From assembly GCF_900269665.1 (NCBI RefSeq), contig NZ_LT985361.1, forward strand, positions 7,805,881 through 7,869,880: a DNA stretch of 64,000 nucleotides. The letters are read 5' to 3'. The notes below the pieces were generated by a model. It worked only from the letters and a program-made list of their open reading frames with translations. It did not search any database and had not been told where the DNA came from. A program made the position numbers and the translations under genes. Of the stretch, positions 51,192-59,603 are shown one piece after another; the stretch's first letter is position 1, and each line of letters begins with the position of its first letter. The stretch is from Nocardia suismassiliense. GTDB taxonomy: Bacteria > Actinomycetota > Actinomycetes > Mycobacteriales > Mycobacteriaceae.

Positions 51192-52325
51192 TCAGTCGGC
51201 GCGGTGCGCCCCGGTGGAAGGGCCAACGACGAAGGTGCGTGGCTCGGCAAAGCCCGCGCGGGCGAACCGATTCCGCACGGCCGCCACCACGGCCTCGGTG
51301 CGTTCGCGATCGACCAGCGCGAGGGCACTGCCGCCGAATCCGCCACCGACCATCCGCGCGCCGTGCGCCCCCGCCGCGAGCGCCGCGGCGACGGCGGCGT
51401 CCAGCTCGGGCGTCGACACCTCGAAATCGTCGCGCAGTGAGGCGTGCCCCTCGGTGAGAACCGGCCCGATGGCACGCGGATCGGCACCGCTCCGCAATTT
51501 TTCCGCAACTGTCAACACTCGGGCGTTCTCGGTCACCACGTGTCGCGCCCTGCGGCGCAACACCACATCGGTGATCCGGGTGAGCGCGGCCACCGAATCG
51601 ACGTCGCGCAGGGCGGGCACCCCGAGTTGCGCGGCGGCAGCTTCACATTGGGCGCGTCGTTCGCCGTAGCCACCGTCGACCAGCTCGTGCGGCTGGCCGG
51701 TGTCGATCACTAACAGCTCCAGTCCGTATCGCGCCAGATCGAACGGAATCTGTTCGTGCGCACCAGTATTCGCGTCCGCATCGGCGGCCTCGGCGGCGAA
51801 GCGCCGCACGTCGAGGAACAGCGCGTGCCCCGCCGTGCAGAGGATCGAGGCGGACTGGTCCAGCAAACCGGTCGGCGCGCCGACATAGCCGTTCTCCGCG
51901 GCGCGGGCGAGGTCGATCAGCTCGCGATCGGTGACGGCGGGCGCGAACAGATCCCGCAGCGCGATGGCCACCGCACAGGACAGCGCCGCGGACGAGGACA
52001 GTCCGGCGCCGATCGGCACGGCGCCGTCCAGCTCGAACTCGACCCCGCTGATCTCATGACCACGCCGCACGAATTCGGCGACGACGCCCAGCGGGTACCG
52101 CGACCAGCCGGGCACCCCGTCCCGGCGTTTCGCGAGCTCGGCCACCTCGACCAGCACGATCTCGTCCGGCCGCTGCCGGGAGACGACCCGCACCTGCCCG
52201 TCCGCGCGCGCCTGGGCCGCGCACTGCACTACCAGCGGCAGTGCGATGGGCAGCACGAACCCGTCGTTGTAATCGGTGTGCTCACCGATGATGTTGACCC
52301 GCCCCGGTGCCACCCACGTCTGCAC
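51192..52325 (-). CDS. galK: Galactokinase
   Basis: A 377-residue GHMP kinase. The galactokinase signature is GRVNIIGEHTDYNDGFVLP (residues 8-26); the GHMP ATP loop is PIGAGLSSSAALSCAVA; the third motif is MVGGGFGGSALALV. It phosphorylates galactose at C1, the first committed step of the Leloir pathway. No galT or galE lies in the window, so the pathway is not complete here. Divergent from the arginine decarboxylase operon. Confidence 0.95.
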   Translation of the reverse strand: MQTWVAPGRVNIIGEHTDYNDGFVLPIALPLVVQCAAQARADGQVRVVSRQRPDEIVLVEVAELAKRRDGVPGWSRYPLGVVAEFVRRGHEISGVEFELDGAVPIGAGLSSSAALSCAVAIALRDLFAPAVTDRELIDLARAAENGYVGAPTGLLDQSASILCTAGHALFLDVRRFAAEAADADANTGAHEQIPFDLARYGLELLVIDTGQPHELVDGGYGERRAQCEAAAAQLGVPALRDVDSVAALTRITDVVLRRRARHVVTENARVLTVAEKLRSGADPRAIGPVLTEGHASLRDDFEVSTPELDAAVAAALAAGAHGARMVGGGFGGSALALVDRERTEAVVAAVRNRFARAGFAEPRTFVVGPSTGAHRAD

Positions 52326-52492
52326 TTGCCCCTCGCTGTCTGTCGAGTCCGGTTGCCCTGGCCCACGTTACGAGACACGCCGCACGAGCACTGCTTTCGG
52401 CCGGCGCAGGTGCGCGATGTTGTTTCGTGCCGCACAGTCGATTTTGATGTAATACCGGCCTGCAAAATGGGCCGCGCGTTTTCGGAGGCACT

Positions 52493-53089
52493 ATGATTCA
52501 CACCACCCCACGCAGCGGACCAGTGGGGCCGCGCAGCCGCCTACTCGGGCTGCCGTGGATAGATCGACTACGCCCGCCCTCGGGCAGACCGGTCTACGGG
52601 GCACCACTGACGATAGAGATAGGCGCTGCGACGGGAGTAGGGCCGACAGCCATGTCGGCCTTCGATGCGGCACTACGCGAGCTGGGAGTGGGTGATGCCA
52701 ACTTGATTCGACTCTCGTCGGTCATTCCGCCACGCGCCACGCTCGAACGCACCGCACGAGTACGCAAACCGATCCCGTGGGGCGACCGCCTCTACTGCGT
52801 GTACGCGGCGCAGCACGCGCTCGAACCCGGCCAGACGGCGGCCGCCGGTATCGGTTGGGTACTGCGCGACGACGGTTCCGGCGCAGGCCTTTTCGTCGAG
52901 CACGAGGCCGAGACCACCGAAGAGGTGACCACACTGATCCAGTCGAGCCTCGACGACATGGCACGGCATCGGCCCGAGAGCTTCGGGCCGGTCCGCATGT
53001 GCACGACCGAAGCCCGCTCCACGACCGGGCCGACCTGTGCATTGGTGCTGGCCGCCTACCGCACCGCACCGTGGGGTTGGCGCGGATGA
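52493..53089 (+). CDS. Pyruvoyl-dependent arginine decarboxylase
   Basis: A 198-residue PvlArgDC-type protein. GVGPTAMSAFDAALRELGVG and ANLIRLSSVIPPRA match the family; S75-S76 is the self-cleavage pair that yields the pyruvoyl group on the large subunit, as in the archaeal and chlamydial enzymes. It turns arginine into agmatine and CO2. The ~40-residue N-terminal Pro/Arg-rich lead is longer than usual. GGAGG lies four bases before ATG 52493. Its stop overlaps the next start (ATGA), placing it first in a coupled three-gene operon with a GNAT and a GGDEF protein. Confidence 0.88.
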   Translation: MIHTTPRSGPVGPRSRLLGLPWIDRLRPPSGRPVYGAPLTIEIGAATGVGPTAMSAFDAALRELGVGDANLIRLSSVIPPRATLERTARVRKPIPWGDRLYCVYAAQHALEPGQTAAAGIGWVLRDDGSGAGLFVEHEAETTEEVTTLIQSSLDDMARHRPESFGPVRMCTTEARSTTGPTCALVLAAYRTAPWGWRG

Positions 53090-53688
53090 AAAGCTATGCC
53101 GAGGGTGCCGAGTCCGGGGTGGCCTCGCGAGGCAACGTGCACGTCACCGTGGAAAACGCGATTCCGGATGACCAAATAGCCCTATTTCAGGGCCTGTACG
53201 AAGAGGCATTCGGTCCACTACGAACCAAAGCCATCGCCAGGCAGGTGCTGCATCCTGAGGAATTTCGCGCGGAGATGGTCGATCCCCGGGTAAACAAGCA
53301 TGTGGCACGCCTCGAATCCGGCGAGCCCATCGGAATGACCACGCTGACCAAGCATCTCGACACAGTCCCGTGGATCAGCCCGGAGTACTTCATCGCCCGG
53401 TATCCGGAACACGCGGCGCGCGACGCGATCTACTACGCCGGATTCACCCTTGTTGCGCCAAGTGCCCGACATGGGTCCGCATTTCATGCCATGATCGAGT
53501 CAGTTGTCCAGGTTCTCGTTGCCGATCGTGCCGCGGTCGGTTGGGACATTTGCTCGTACAACAACACTCGGTTTTCGTTCGCCGACAGTATTCGCGTCAT
53601 GGCGGAGGAACAGGCGAACGTCGAGATCGTGGTGGAGGATTCGCAGATCTACTACGCGGCTCGGTTCACAGGGGATGGAGCGACCTAG
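53086..53688 (+). CDS. GNAT-like acyltransferase coupled to arginine decarboxylase
   Basis: A 200-residue protein. IPDDQIALFQGLYEEAFGPL is the first helix of a GNAT-like fold and ESGEPIGMTTLTKHLDTVPW its central strand; the later YYAGFTLVAPSARHGSAFHA holds the acetyl-CoA-type loop in a degenerate form (no clear R-x-x-G-x-G/A). It could acylate agmatine or another amine, or be a catalytically weak relative; this is inference from position. The start overlaps the decarboxylase stop by four bases and the GGDEF gene follows 8 bp later. Confidence 0.7.
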   Translation: MKSYAEGAESGVASRGNVHVTVENAIPDDQIALFQGLYEEAFGPLRTKAIARQVLHPEEFRAEMVDPRVNKHVARLESGEPIGMTTLTKHLDTVPWISPEYFIARYPEHAARDAIYYAGFTLVAPSARHGSAFHAMIESVVQVLVADRAAVGWDICSYNNTRFSFADSIRVMAEEQANVEIVVEDSQIYYAARFTGDGAT

Positions 53689-53696
53689 GGGGGCTG

Positions 53697-55277
53697 ATGA
53701 CAGTCAGCGAAGAGCGTTCGGCAGACCAGCGGCGCCAGTTCCGAACACGTTGGTATGCACTCCTCCTGGGGGCAAGCGCGGCCGCGATCGCAGTGCACGT
53801 GACGGTCGACTCCCAGCTGCTGTCGTTGCTGACACTGACGATCGTGCTCGCGGGCACCGTCGCGATGATCGCTTTCGGCCTGTGGGCGTACCGCCCGCCG
53901 CACCCCTTGCCCTGGTATCTGCTGTCGGCTTCGGCGGTGCTGTCCGGCACGGGCGCCGCCCTGCGCAATATGTCCGAACACGGCCTGCACCCGCTCGACG
54001 ACGTGTTCACGCTACTCGGATATATGGGCGTCGGCCTGGCCGCGCTGATTTGGCTGCGCCCGCGTCGAGTTCGCTCGAACTATGACTTGCTGCTGGACTC
54101 CGCGCTGATCGGGCTCGGCGCTCTGCTCGCGTCCTGGACCTTTCTGATCTCACCGATCTTGCAGTCCCACGACACCACCCTGAACACGATGGTGGCCGCC
54201 ACCTACCCGGTGCTGGATGCGATGCTGTTGACGCTGATCGCGCATTCGGTGGCCACCTCGATCCGCTCGGAATCCTCACTGCGGCTACTACATGTCGGCC
54301 TGATCGCCGCGCTGCTCGGCGATCTCGGCTACAGCCTCCAGACCACGGGCGCTATGACGATCGGCCGTCAGATGCTGATGGTGCCGCTACTCGCGGCGTA
54401 CGCGATCGTCGGCGTCGCGGCGCTGCATCCGACGATGACGAGCCTCGGCACGCCGCGGCAGATCCACCCGCACCATTCCCGTCAGCGCGCCAGCTTCATC
54501 GCGATGGCGTTGATCGTGGCGTCGTTGGTGCCCGTGGTCGGCTCAGCCCTGGACCCGCTGAACCGAGTGGTGGTGTCGTCGCTGTTCGCACTGCTGCTCA
54601 TCGGGGTGCTGGTGCGCAGCGAGCGCGCCATCGTGCGCAGCTCGCGCAGCGAGCGGCGCGCGCAGTATCAGGCCGACCACGACGTGCTCACCGGGTTGTT
54701 GAATCGATCCGCGTTGCTACGCGCGCTGAATCGCAACAGCGAGCGCTGGGCCGAACGGCCGCTGTGTCTGCTGTTCATCGACCTGGACGGCTTCAAGATG
54801 GTCAACGACAGCTACGGGCACGCGGTCGGCGACGAGCTGATCGCGAACGCGGCCTCGCGAATTCGACGGGTAGTGCTGCGCGAGGATGTGGTCGCGCGCT
54901 ACGGCGGCGACGAATTCGTGGTGCTGTCCCCGCTCGACCGACAGCACGCCGCGACGCTCGCCGAGCAGCTGCTCGGCGCGTTCGTCCGGCCGTTCGACCT
55001 GAGCGCGGGCGAGATCCCGATCACCGCGAGCATCGGCATCGCCTGCGGCAGCCCGCGCAGCGCCGAATCGACCGTCTACGACCTCATCCGCGAGGCGGAT
55101 TCGGCCATGTATCACGCGAAGGAATACTCGCTCGGCTACGCGTTCCACGACGACGCGCGGCACGCGCCCGACTCCGCTGTGCGACACATGACGAACGACC
55201 CGGCGCGGCACGCCGCCACCGAGCCGGGCCGGCGGATCTGGCGCGCGAGCCCCAGGTCCACCAGCACCGCGGTCTGA
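53697..55277 (+). CDS. Membrane-bound GGDEF protein (putative diguanylate cyclase)
   Basis: A 526-residue protein with about nine membrane helices over residues 15-300, then a short linker with YQADHDVLTGLLNRSALL and a full GGDEF domain. The signature is intact as RYGGDEFVVLS (about residues 400-410), with DLDGFKMVNDSYGHAVGD holding the metal-binding Asp and substrate Asn. No RxxD product-inhibition site is seen just before GGDEF. No EAL domain. The membrane part probably senses an unknown signal. ATG 53697 is 8 bp after the GNAT stop, in the arginine decarboxylase operon. Confidence 0.9.
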   Translation: MTVSEERSADQRRQFRTRWYALLLGASAAAIAVHVTVDSQLLSLLTLTIVLAGTVAMIAFGLWAYRPPHPLPWYLLSASAVLSGTGAALRNMSEHGLHPLDDVFTLLGYMGVGLAALIWLRPRRVRSNYDLLLDSALIGLGALLASWTFLISPILQSHDTTLNTMVAATYPVLDAMLLTLIAHSVATSIRSESSLRLLHVGLIAALLGDLGYSLQTTGAMTIGRQMLMVPLLAAYAIVGVAALHPTMTSLGTPRQIHPHHSRQRASFIAMALIVASLVPVVGSALDPLNRVVVSSLFALLLIGVLVRSERAIVRSSRSERRAQYQADHDVLTGLLNRSALLRALNRNSERWAERPLCLLFIDLDGFKMVNDSYGHAVGDELIANAASRIRRVVLREDVVARYGGDEFVVLSPLDRQHAATLAEQLLGAFVRPFDLSAGEIPITASIGIACGSPRSAESTVYDLIREADSAMYHAKEYSLGYAFHDDARHAPDSAVRHMTNDPARHAATEPGRRIWRASPRSTSTAV

Positions 55278-55278
55278 G

Positions 55279-56052
55279 CTAGTCGACCAGTTCGTCGAGC
55301 AGGCGCTTGGCGGCCTCCAGCTCGGCCTGTAACTGCTGCACCTTGGCCTCCTGCGCCTCCCTGGCCGCGTCGAGGATGCCGGCCACCACGTCGGCCACCT
55401 CGGGGTGCAGGATCTTGGCGGCCTGCGCCACGGCCGAACTCGGCACCGCGAGCCCGCGCACGGCGCGCTTCTTGCCGCTGACCACGTCGACGGACCATTC
55501 GCCGTCGGCGGTGCCGGTCAGCGTGACGGTGACCTCCGCCGTCTTCGCCTTCGGCCGGGCGGGAGCCTTGGCGGCCTTCGCCGGGGCCGGGGTGGACTTG
55601 GCGGCGGGCTTGCCCGCACCGCCGTCCTGATCGTCGGATTCCGGCGTGCTCGCAACGGGTTTCGGGACGACCGGTGGCGGCGTGACAGAACTGGGGGTGG
55701 GTGGTGTCGCAGTGCTCGTCAAGGTCGACGGCTGGGTCACGGGTGATTCCTTCCTGGTTGTCGACTTCGGCTGGGCAGTGGAAACAGGGGCCGCCCCGCG
55801 GGGCGGTTTGGTCAACGTCACTTCTGTCGGAGAAAAGGACAGTACATCCTTCGATCCGGTGGGCCGGACCTGCAGGAAGTCTCCGTCGGCCGGGTCGCCG
55901 AGGGAGATCACCTTTCCCGACCGTCCTTCCGGCACGCCCACCGCGGCGGCGGTGAACCACACCATGGGCGGTCGGCCACCGGCGATATCCGTGGCGATCC
56001 GCTGAATCTCGCTGTCCGACAATGGCTTGGGCTTGGTTTTAGGCGACGGCAT
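55279..56052 (-). CDS. Ala/Pro/Lys-rich protein of unknown function
   Basis: A 257-residue protein with three parts: an N-terminal folded domain (about 1-80, LSDSEIQRIATDIAGGRPPM and LQVRPTGSKDVLSFSPTEV), a long low-complexity Pro/Thr/Ala/Lys linker (about 85-180), and a C-terminal domain (VTVTLTGTADGEWSVDVVSG) ending in a helix likely to form a coiled coil (AREAQEAKVQQLQAELEAAK). Similar tripartite proteins occur in Nocardia relatives but no function is known to me. ATG 56052 follows GGAG at five bases. Converges with the GGDEF gene with 1 bp between stops. Confidence 0.75.
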   Translation of the reverse strand: MPSPKTKPKPLSDSEIQRIATDIAGGRPPMVWFTAAAVGVPEGRSGKVISLGDPADGDFLQVRPTGSKDVLSFSPTEVTLTKPPRGAAPVSTAQPKSTTRKESPVTQPSTLTSTATPPTPSSVTPPPVVPKPVASTPESDDQDGGAGKPAAKSTPAPAKAAKAPARPKAKTAEVTVTLTGTADGEWSVDVVSGKKRAVRGLAVPSSAVAQAAKILHPEVADVVAGILDAAREAQEAKVQQLQAELEAAKRLLDELVD

Positions 56053-56214
56053 GGTGACTCCGAGCAATATTCGTGGATGGCTGCGTGCACAGATGATGCC
56101 GCACCGCACCGACAGATTCGCAGGCCGCTACGAAATCGAGTCCCAGAACACGATTCTCGCGAGGCCAGCGAATATCGAGCTACGGACGTTTCCGGCGCCC
56201 GATCGCCGGTTAGC

Positions 56215-56844
56215 TCAGTCGCCGTCGAGCGGCGCGCGCAACGCCGGGAACCAAATATCGGTGAGCACCTCGGCCGCGCGTTCGGCGGAGACGTTGATGG
56301 TGCCCTGCACCGCCCAGCGGGTGAAAAAGCGCTCCAGTTGGGCGACAAGCAGTTCCACCCGCAGCCGCGCCTCGTCGGCGCGTTCGGCGGGCCAGCGGGC
56401 GAGGTAGGAGGTCATCGCGTTGGGCAGCGCCAGGATGCCGTTGCGGGCGATCTCCCGGAATTCCGGCTCCAGCGCGGTGGCCTCGTCCCAGGCGGGCAGC
56501 AGGTCCTTGTATTCGTGGAACCAGTCGATGGCCCTGGTCACCCAGGCGACGAACTCGGCGCGCGAACCGGTGTCGAGCACCCGGTCCAGATCCTCGTAGA
56601 AGTGCAGGGCGCTGGGTGCGGTGCTCTGCTCGGCGATCGCGCGCAGTATCTCCAACTTGCTGGTGAAGTGCAGATAGAAGGTGGCCCGGCTGCAACCGAC
56701 CGCCGCGACGATGTCGTCGACCCGCACCGCCGCGTAGCCGCGCGTACTGAACAGCTCCTTGGCCCCCGCCATCAGCCGGGTCCTGGTCTGCTGCTTCTGC
56801 TCGTCCCGCAGGCTGCCGCCCACCGGCGTCGAGTTCGTGCGCAA
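56215..56844 (-). CDS. TetR family transcriptional regulator
   Basis: A 209-residue TetR regulator. The HTH spans about residues 15-60: RTRLMAGAKELFSTRGYAAV, VDDIVAAVGCSRATFYLHF. The C-terminal ligand domain has a WFHEYKDLLPAWDEATALEP helix. TTG 56844 was accepted because AAGGGG lies six bases upstream; GTG 56823 is the alternative. Divergent from the monooxygenase operon, with a palindromic operator candidate in between, so it most likely represses that operon and itself. Confidence 0.93.
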   Translation of the reverse strand: MRTNSTPVGGSLRDEQKQQTRTRLMAGAKELFSTRGYAAVRVDDIVAAVGCSRATFYLHFTSKLEILRAIAEQSTAPSALHFYEDLDRVLDTGSRAEFVAWVTRAIDWFHEYKDLLPAWDEATALEPEFREIARNGILALPNAMTSYLARWPAERADEARLRVELLVAQLERFFTRWAVQGTINVSAERAAEVLTDIWFPALRAPLDGD

Positions 56845-56930
56845 CGGCTACCCCTTGTCGGTCGAAAGTTGTGCTGACGTGCGACTTTCGCTGGAGCAAG
56901 TCTACTGGTGCCCGTGCCGTCCACGGCCTT

Positions 56931-56968
56931 CACTAGACAATACGTCATTCACTAGACACGCTGTCTAG
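56931..56968. promoter_or_regulatory. TetR operator candidate with CTAGACA half-sites
   Basis: A perfect 17-base palindrome CTAGACA-CGC-TGTCTAG lies at 56952-56968, and a further half-site CACTAGACA is at 56931-56939, repeated as the left arm at 56950-56958. It is between the divergent TetR and monooxygenase starts, 110 bp from the latter. Confidence 0.75.
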
Positions 56969-57078
56969 CCAGTGTTACGTTGTTGCCTACGTCACCCCCG
57001 AAGCCGCAGGGCTACGGACGGTTTCGGCGCCGGGCGCGCCACCGCTGGTGACTCCCTCCCAGCACGAGGACAAAAGAA

Positions 57079-58446
57079 TTGACTCGAACCGATCTGCCCC
57101 GGGTCTGCGTCATCGGCGCGGGCCCCTCCGGGATCACCGCCGCGAAACGCCTGCAGGACTTCGGCATTCCCTTCGAGGTGTTCGAAGCCTCGGACGAGGT
57201 CGGCGGCAACTGGTACTTCAAGAACCCCAACGGAATGTCGGCGTGCTACCAGTCACTGCACATCGACACCAGTAAGTTCCGCCTGGCATTCGAGGACTAT
57301 CCCGCGCCTGAGGGCTGGCCGGATTTCCCGCACCATTCGCAGCTGTTCCAGTACTTCCAGGATTACGTCGACCATTTCGGCTTCCGGGACAAAATTCTGT
57401 TCAACACCAAGGTCACCGCGGCCGAGCGGCAGGCGGACGGCCGCTGGCTGGTCACCGCGTCCGACGGCCGCACCCGCGACTACGACGCGCTGATCGTCTG
57501 CAACGGTCACCACTGGGATCCGCGCATGCCCGACTACCCCGGCGAATTCGACGGCGAACTCCTCCACAGCCACGCTTACAACGATCCGTTCGATCCGGTG
57601 GATATGCGCGGTAAGAAGGTCGTTGTCGTCGGCATGGGCAACTCCGGACTGGATATCGCCTCGGAACTGTCGCAGCGCTTCGTCGCGGCGAAGCTCACCG
57701 TCTCCGCCCGGCGCGGGGTGTGGGTGCTGCCGAAGTACGTGCACGGCAAGGTCGGCGACAAGCAGAGCGTGCCCGCGTGGATTCCGCGCAAGGTCAGCCT
57801 GAAACTCAAGCAGCGCTTCGTTCGTAAATTCCGCGGCGACATGGAGTTCTACGGGCTACCCAAACCCGATCACGCGCCGTTCGAGGCGCACCCGTCGGCC
57901 AGCGAGGAATTCCTGCACCGCGCGGGCTGCGGCGATATCGCGTTCAAGCCCGCCATCACGGCGCTGGAGGGCCCGCGCGTGCGCTTCGCCGACGGCAGCA
58001 CCGAGGAGGTGGACGTGATCGTCTGCGCCACCGGCTATCACATCAGCTTCCCGTTCTTCGCGGATCCGAACCTGGTGCCGGACGAGCAGAACCGCATGCC
58101 ACTGTTCCAGCAGATGATGAAACCGGGCGTGGACAATCTGTTCTATCTCGGCCTAGCGCAGCCGCTGCCGACGCTGGTGAACTTCGCCGAGCAGCAGAGC
58201 AAGCTGGTCGCCGCCTACCTGACCGGTAAGTACCTGCCGCCCAGCGAAGCGGACATGCACGCGGCGATCCGTGCGGCGGAGCAGCGCCGGACCGGGCGCT
58301 ACTACGACTCGCCGCGGCACACCATCCAGCTCGAGTTCGAGCCGTACGTGCGCGACATGAACAAGGAAATGGCAAGGGGCGCAAAGCGTGCCGCCGCCAC
58401 GGGGTACGCGCTACCGGTGCCTGCCCGCGCACTCGAGCACGCGTGA
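57079..58446 (+). CDS. Flavin-containing monooxygenase
   Basis: A 455-residue FMO/Baeyer-Villiger-related enzyme. FAD-binding GAGPSG is at residues 13-18, GGNWYF is the FMO adenine-loop motif, FPHHSQLFQYFQDY the linker, and VVVGMGNSGLDIASEL (about 183-198) binds NADPH. CATGYHISFPFF is the late ATG motif. It inserts oxygen into a ketone or heteroatom substrate. TTG start at 57079 with GAGGA upstream. First gene of a TetR-controlled operon with an esterase, an alcohol dehydrogenase and a CoA ligase, resembling the logic of the mycobacterial mymA operon. Confidence 0.92.
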   Translation: MTRTDLPRVCVIGAGPSGITAAKRLQDFGIPFEVFEASDEVGGNWYFKNPNGMSACYQSLHIDTSKFRLAFEDYPAPEGWPDFPHHSQLFQYFQDYVDHFGFRDKILFNTKVTAAERQADGRWLVTASDGRTRDYDALIVCNGHHWDPRMPDYPGEFDGELLHSHAYNDPFDPVDMRGKKVVVVGMGNSGLDIASELSQRFVAAKLTVSARRGVWVLPKYVHGKVGDKQSVPAWIPRKVSLKLKQRFVRKFRGDMEFYGLPKPDHAPFEAHPSASEEFLHRAGCGDIAFKPAITALEGPRVRFADGSTEEVDVIVCATGYHISFPFFADPNLVPDEQNRMPLFQQMMKPGVDNLFYLGLAQPLPTLVNFAEQQSKLVAAYLTGKYLPPSEADMHAAIRAAEQRRTGRYYDSPRHTIQLEFEPYVRDMNKEMARGAKRAAATGYALPVPARALEHA

Positions 58447-59603
58447 CAACGATGACTACTTCGGGATTCTGCGCCGCTCAATTCGCCGGCGTACGGGAAC
58501 AATTGGCGAACCAGCTGGCCGCGGGCGAGGAGCTCGGCGCGGCGATCTGCGTGACGGTCGACGGCGAACCGGTGGTCGACATCTGGGGCGGGCACCGCGA
58601 TATCGAGCGCACCGTGCCGTGGACCGAGGACACGCTGGTCGATGTCTTCTCGATCAGCAAGACGATGACCGCGCTGTCCGCCCTGCTGCTCGTCGATCGT
58701 GGTGAGCTGGATGTGCGACAGCGGGTCGCGCACTACTGGCCGGAGTTCGCGGCGAACGGCAAGGGCGACATCGAGATTCGGCAGCTGCTCGGGCACACCT
58801 CCGGCGTCTCCGGCTGGGAGCAACCGATCGAGCTGGCCGACATCTACGACACCGAGGCGGCCAGTGCGCGGCTCGCGGCGCAGGCGCCATGGTGGACACC
58901 AGGCACCGCGTCCGGCTATCACGCGCTCAACTACGGGCACCTCGTCGGCGAGGTGATCCGCCGCATCACCGGCCGCGGCCTCGGGCAGTTCTTCGCCGAG
59001 GAGCTCGCCGGACCGCTGGGCGCCGACTTCCATATCGGCACCGCCCCAGAACACCATCACCGGATCGCGCCGTTGGTACCGCCGCCGATGCTGAAGTTCG
59101 ATATGGCCTCGCTCGATCAGACGAGCATCCTGGTCAAGACCCTCACCAGTCCCCTGCTCGATCTCCAGGAGGCCAACAGCGCCGCCTGGCGGCAGGCCGA
59201 GATCGGCGCGGTGAACGGCCACGGCAATGCCCGGTCGGTGGCCCGGATCCAGTCGCTGGTCTCCAACGGCGGCACGATGAACGGGCGAAAGTTGCTGTCT
59301 GAGAAGACGATCGATCTCATCTTCGAGCAGCAGTCCGACGGCCCCGATCTGGCGCTGCTGCTGCCGCTGCGCTTCGGCCTCGGCTACGGGCTGCCGCAGC
59401 GACAGACCGCACCGGAGGTACCCGACGGCCGGGTCTGCTGGTGGGCGGGGCTCGGCGGCGCCATCGTCGTCAACGACCTGGATCGCCGAATCACCTTCGC
59501 CTACACCATGAACAAGATGGCGCCGGGACTGATCGGCTCCGCCCGCGCCGACGCCTACCTGCGCGCGGTCTTCACCGCGGTGGCTGCCGGGGCTCGCGCG
59601 TGA
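58443..59603 (+). CDS. Serine hydrolase of beta-lactamase family (EstB-like esterase)
   Basis: A 386-residue class C beta-lactamase-fold protein. The nucleophile motif S-x-x-K is S70-ISK73 in VFSISKTMTAL; a Tyr-containing second motif is in SGYHALNYGHLVGEV; WWAGLGGAIV near the C-terminus replaces KTG, as in carboxylesterases rather than true beta-lactamases. Context favours ester hydrolysis after the monooxygenase step. GTG 58443 overlaps the preceding stop by three bases (GTGA); the ATG four codons on is the alternative. Confidence 0.9.
   Translation: MTTMTTSGFCAAQFAGVREQLANQLAAGEELGAAICVTVDGEPVVDIWGGHRDIERTVPWTEDTLVDVFSISKTMTALSALLLVDRGELDVRQRVAHYWPEFAANGKGDIEIRQLLGHTSGVSGWEQPIELADIYDTEAASARLAAQAPWWTPGTASGYHALNYGHLVGEVIRRITGRGLGQFFAEELAGPLGADFHIGTAPEHHHRIAPLVPPPMLKFDMASLDQTSILVKTLTSPLLDLQEANSAAWRQAEIGAVNGHGNARSVARIQSLVSNGGTMNGRKLLSEKTIDLIFEQQSDGPDLALLLPLRFGLGYGLPQRQTAPEVPDGRVCWWAGLGGAIVVNDLDRRITFAYTMNKMAPGLIGSARADAYLRAVFTAVAAGARA

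Noticed and set aside
56200..56222. GGTTAGCTCAGT text resembling a tRNA D-arm
   Set aside because: No acceptor, anticodon or T-arm can be paired around it; it is the stop region of the TetR gene.
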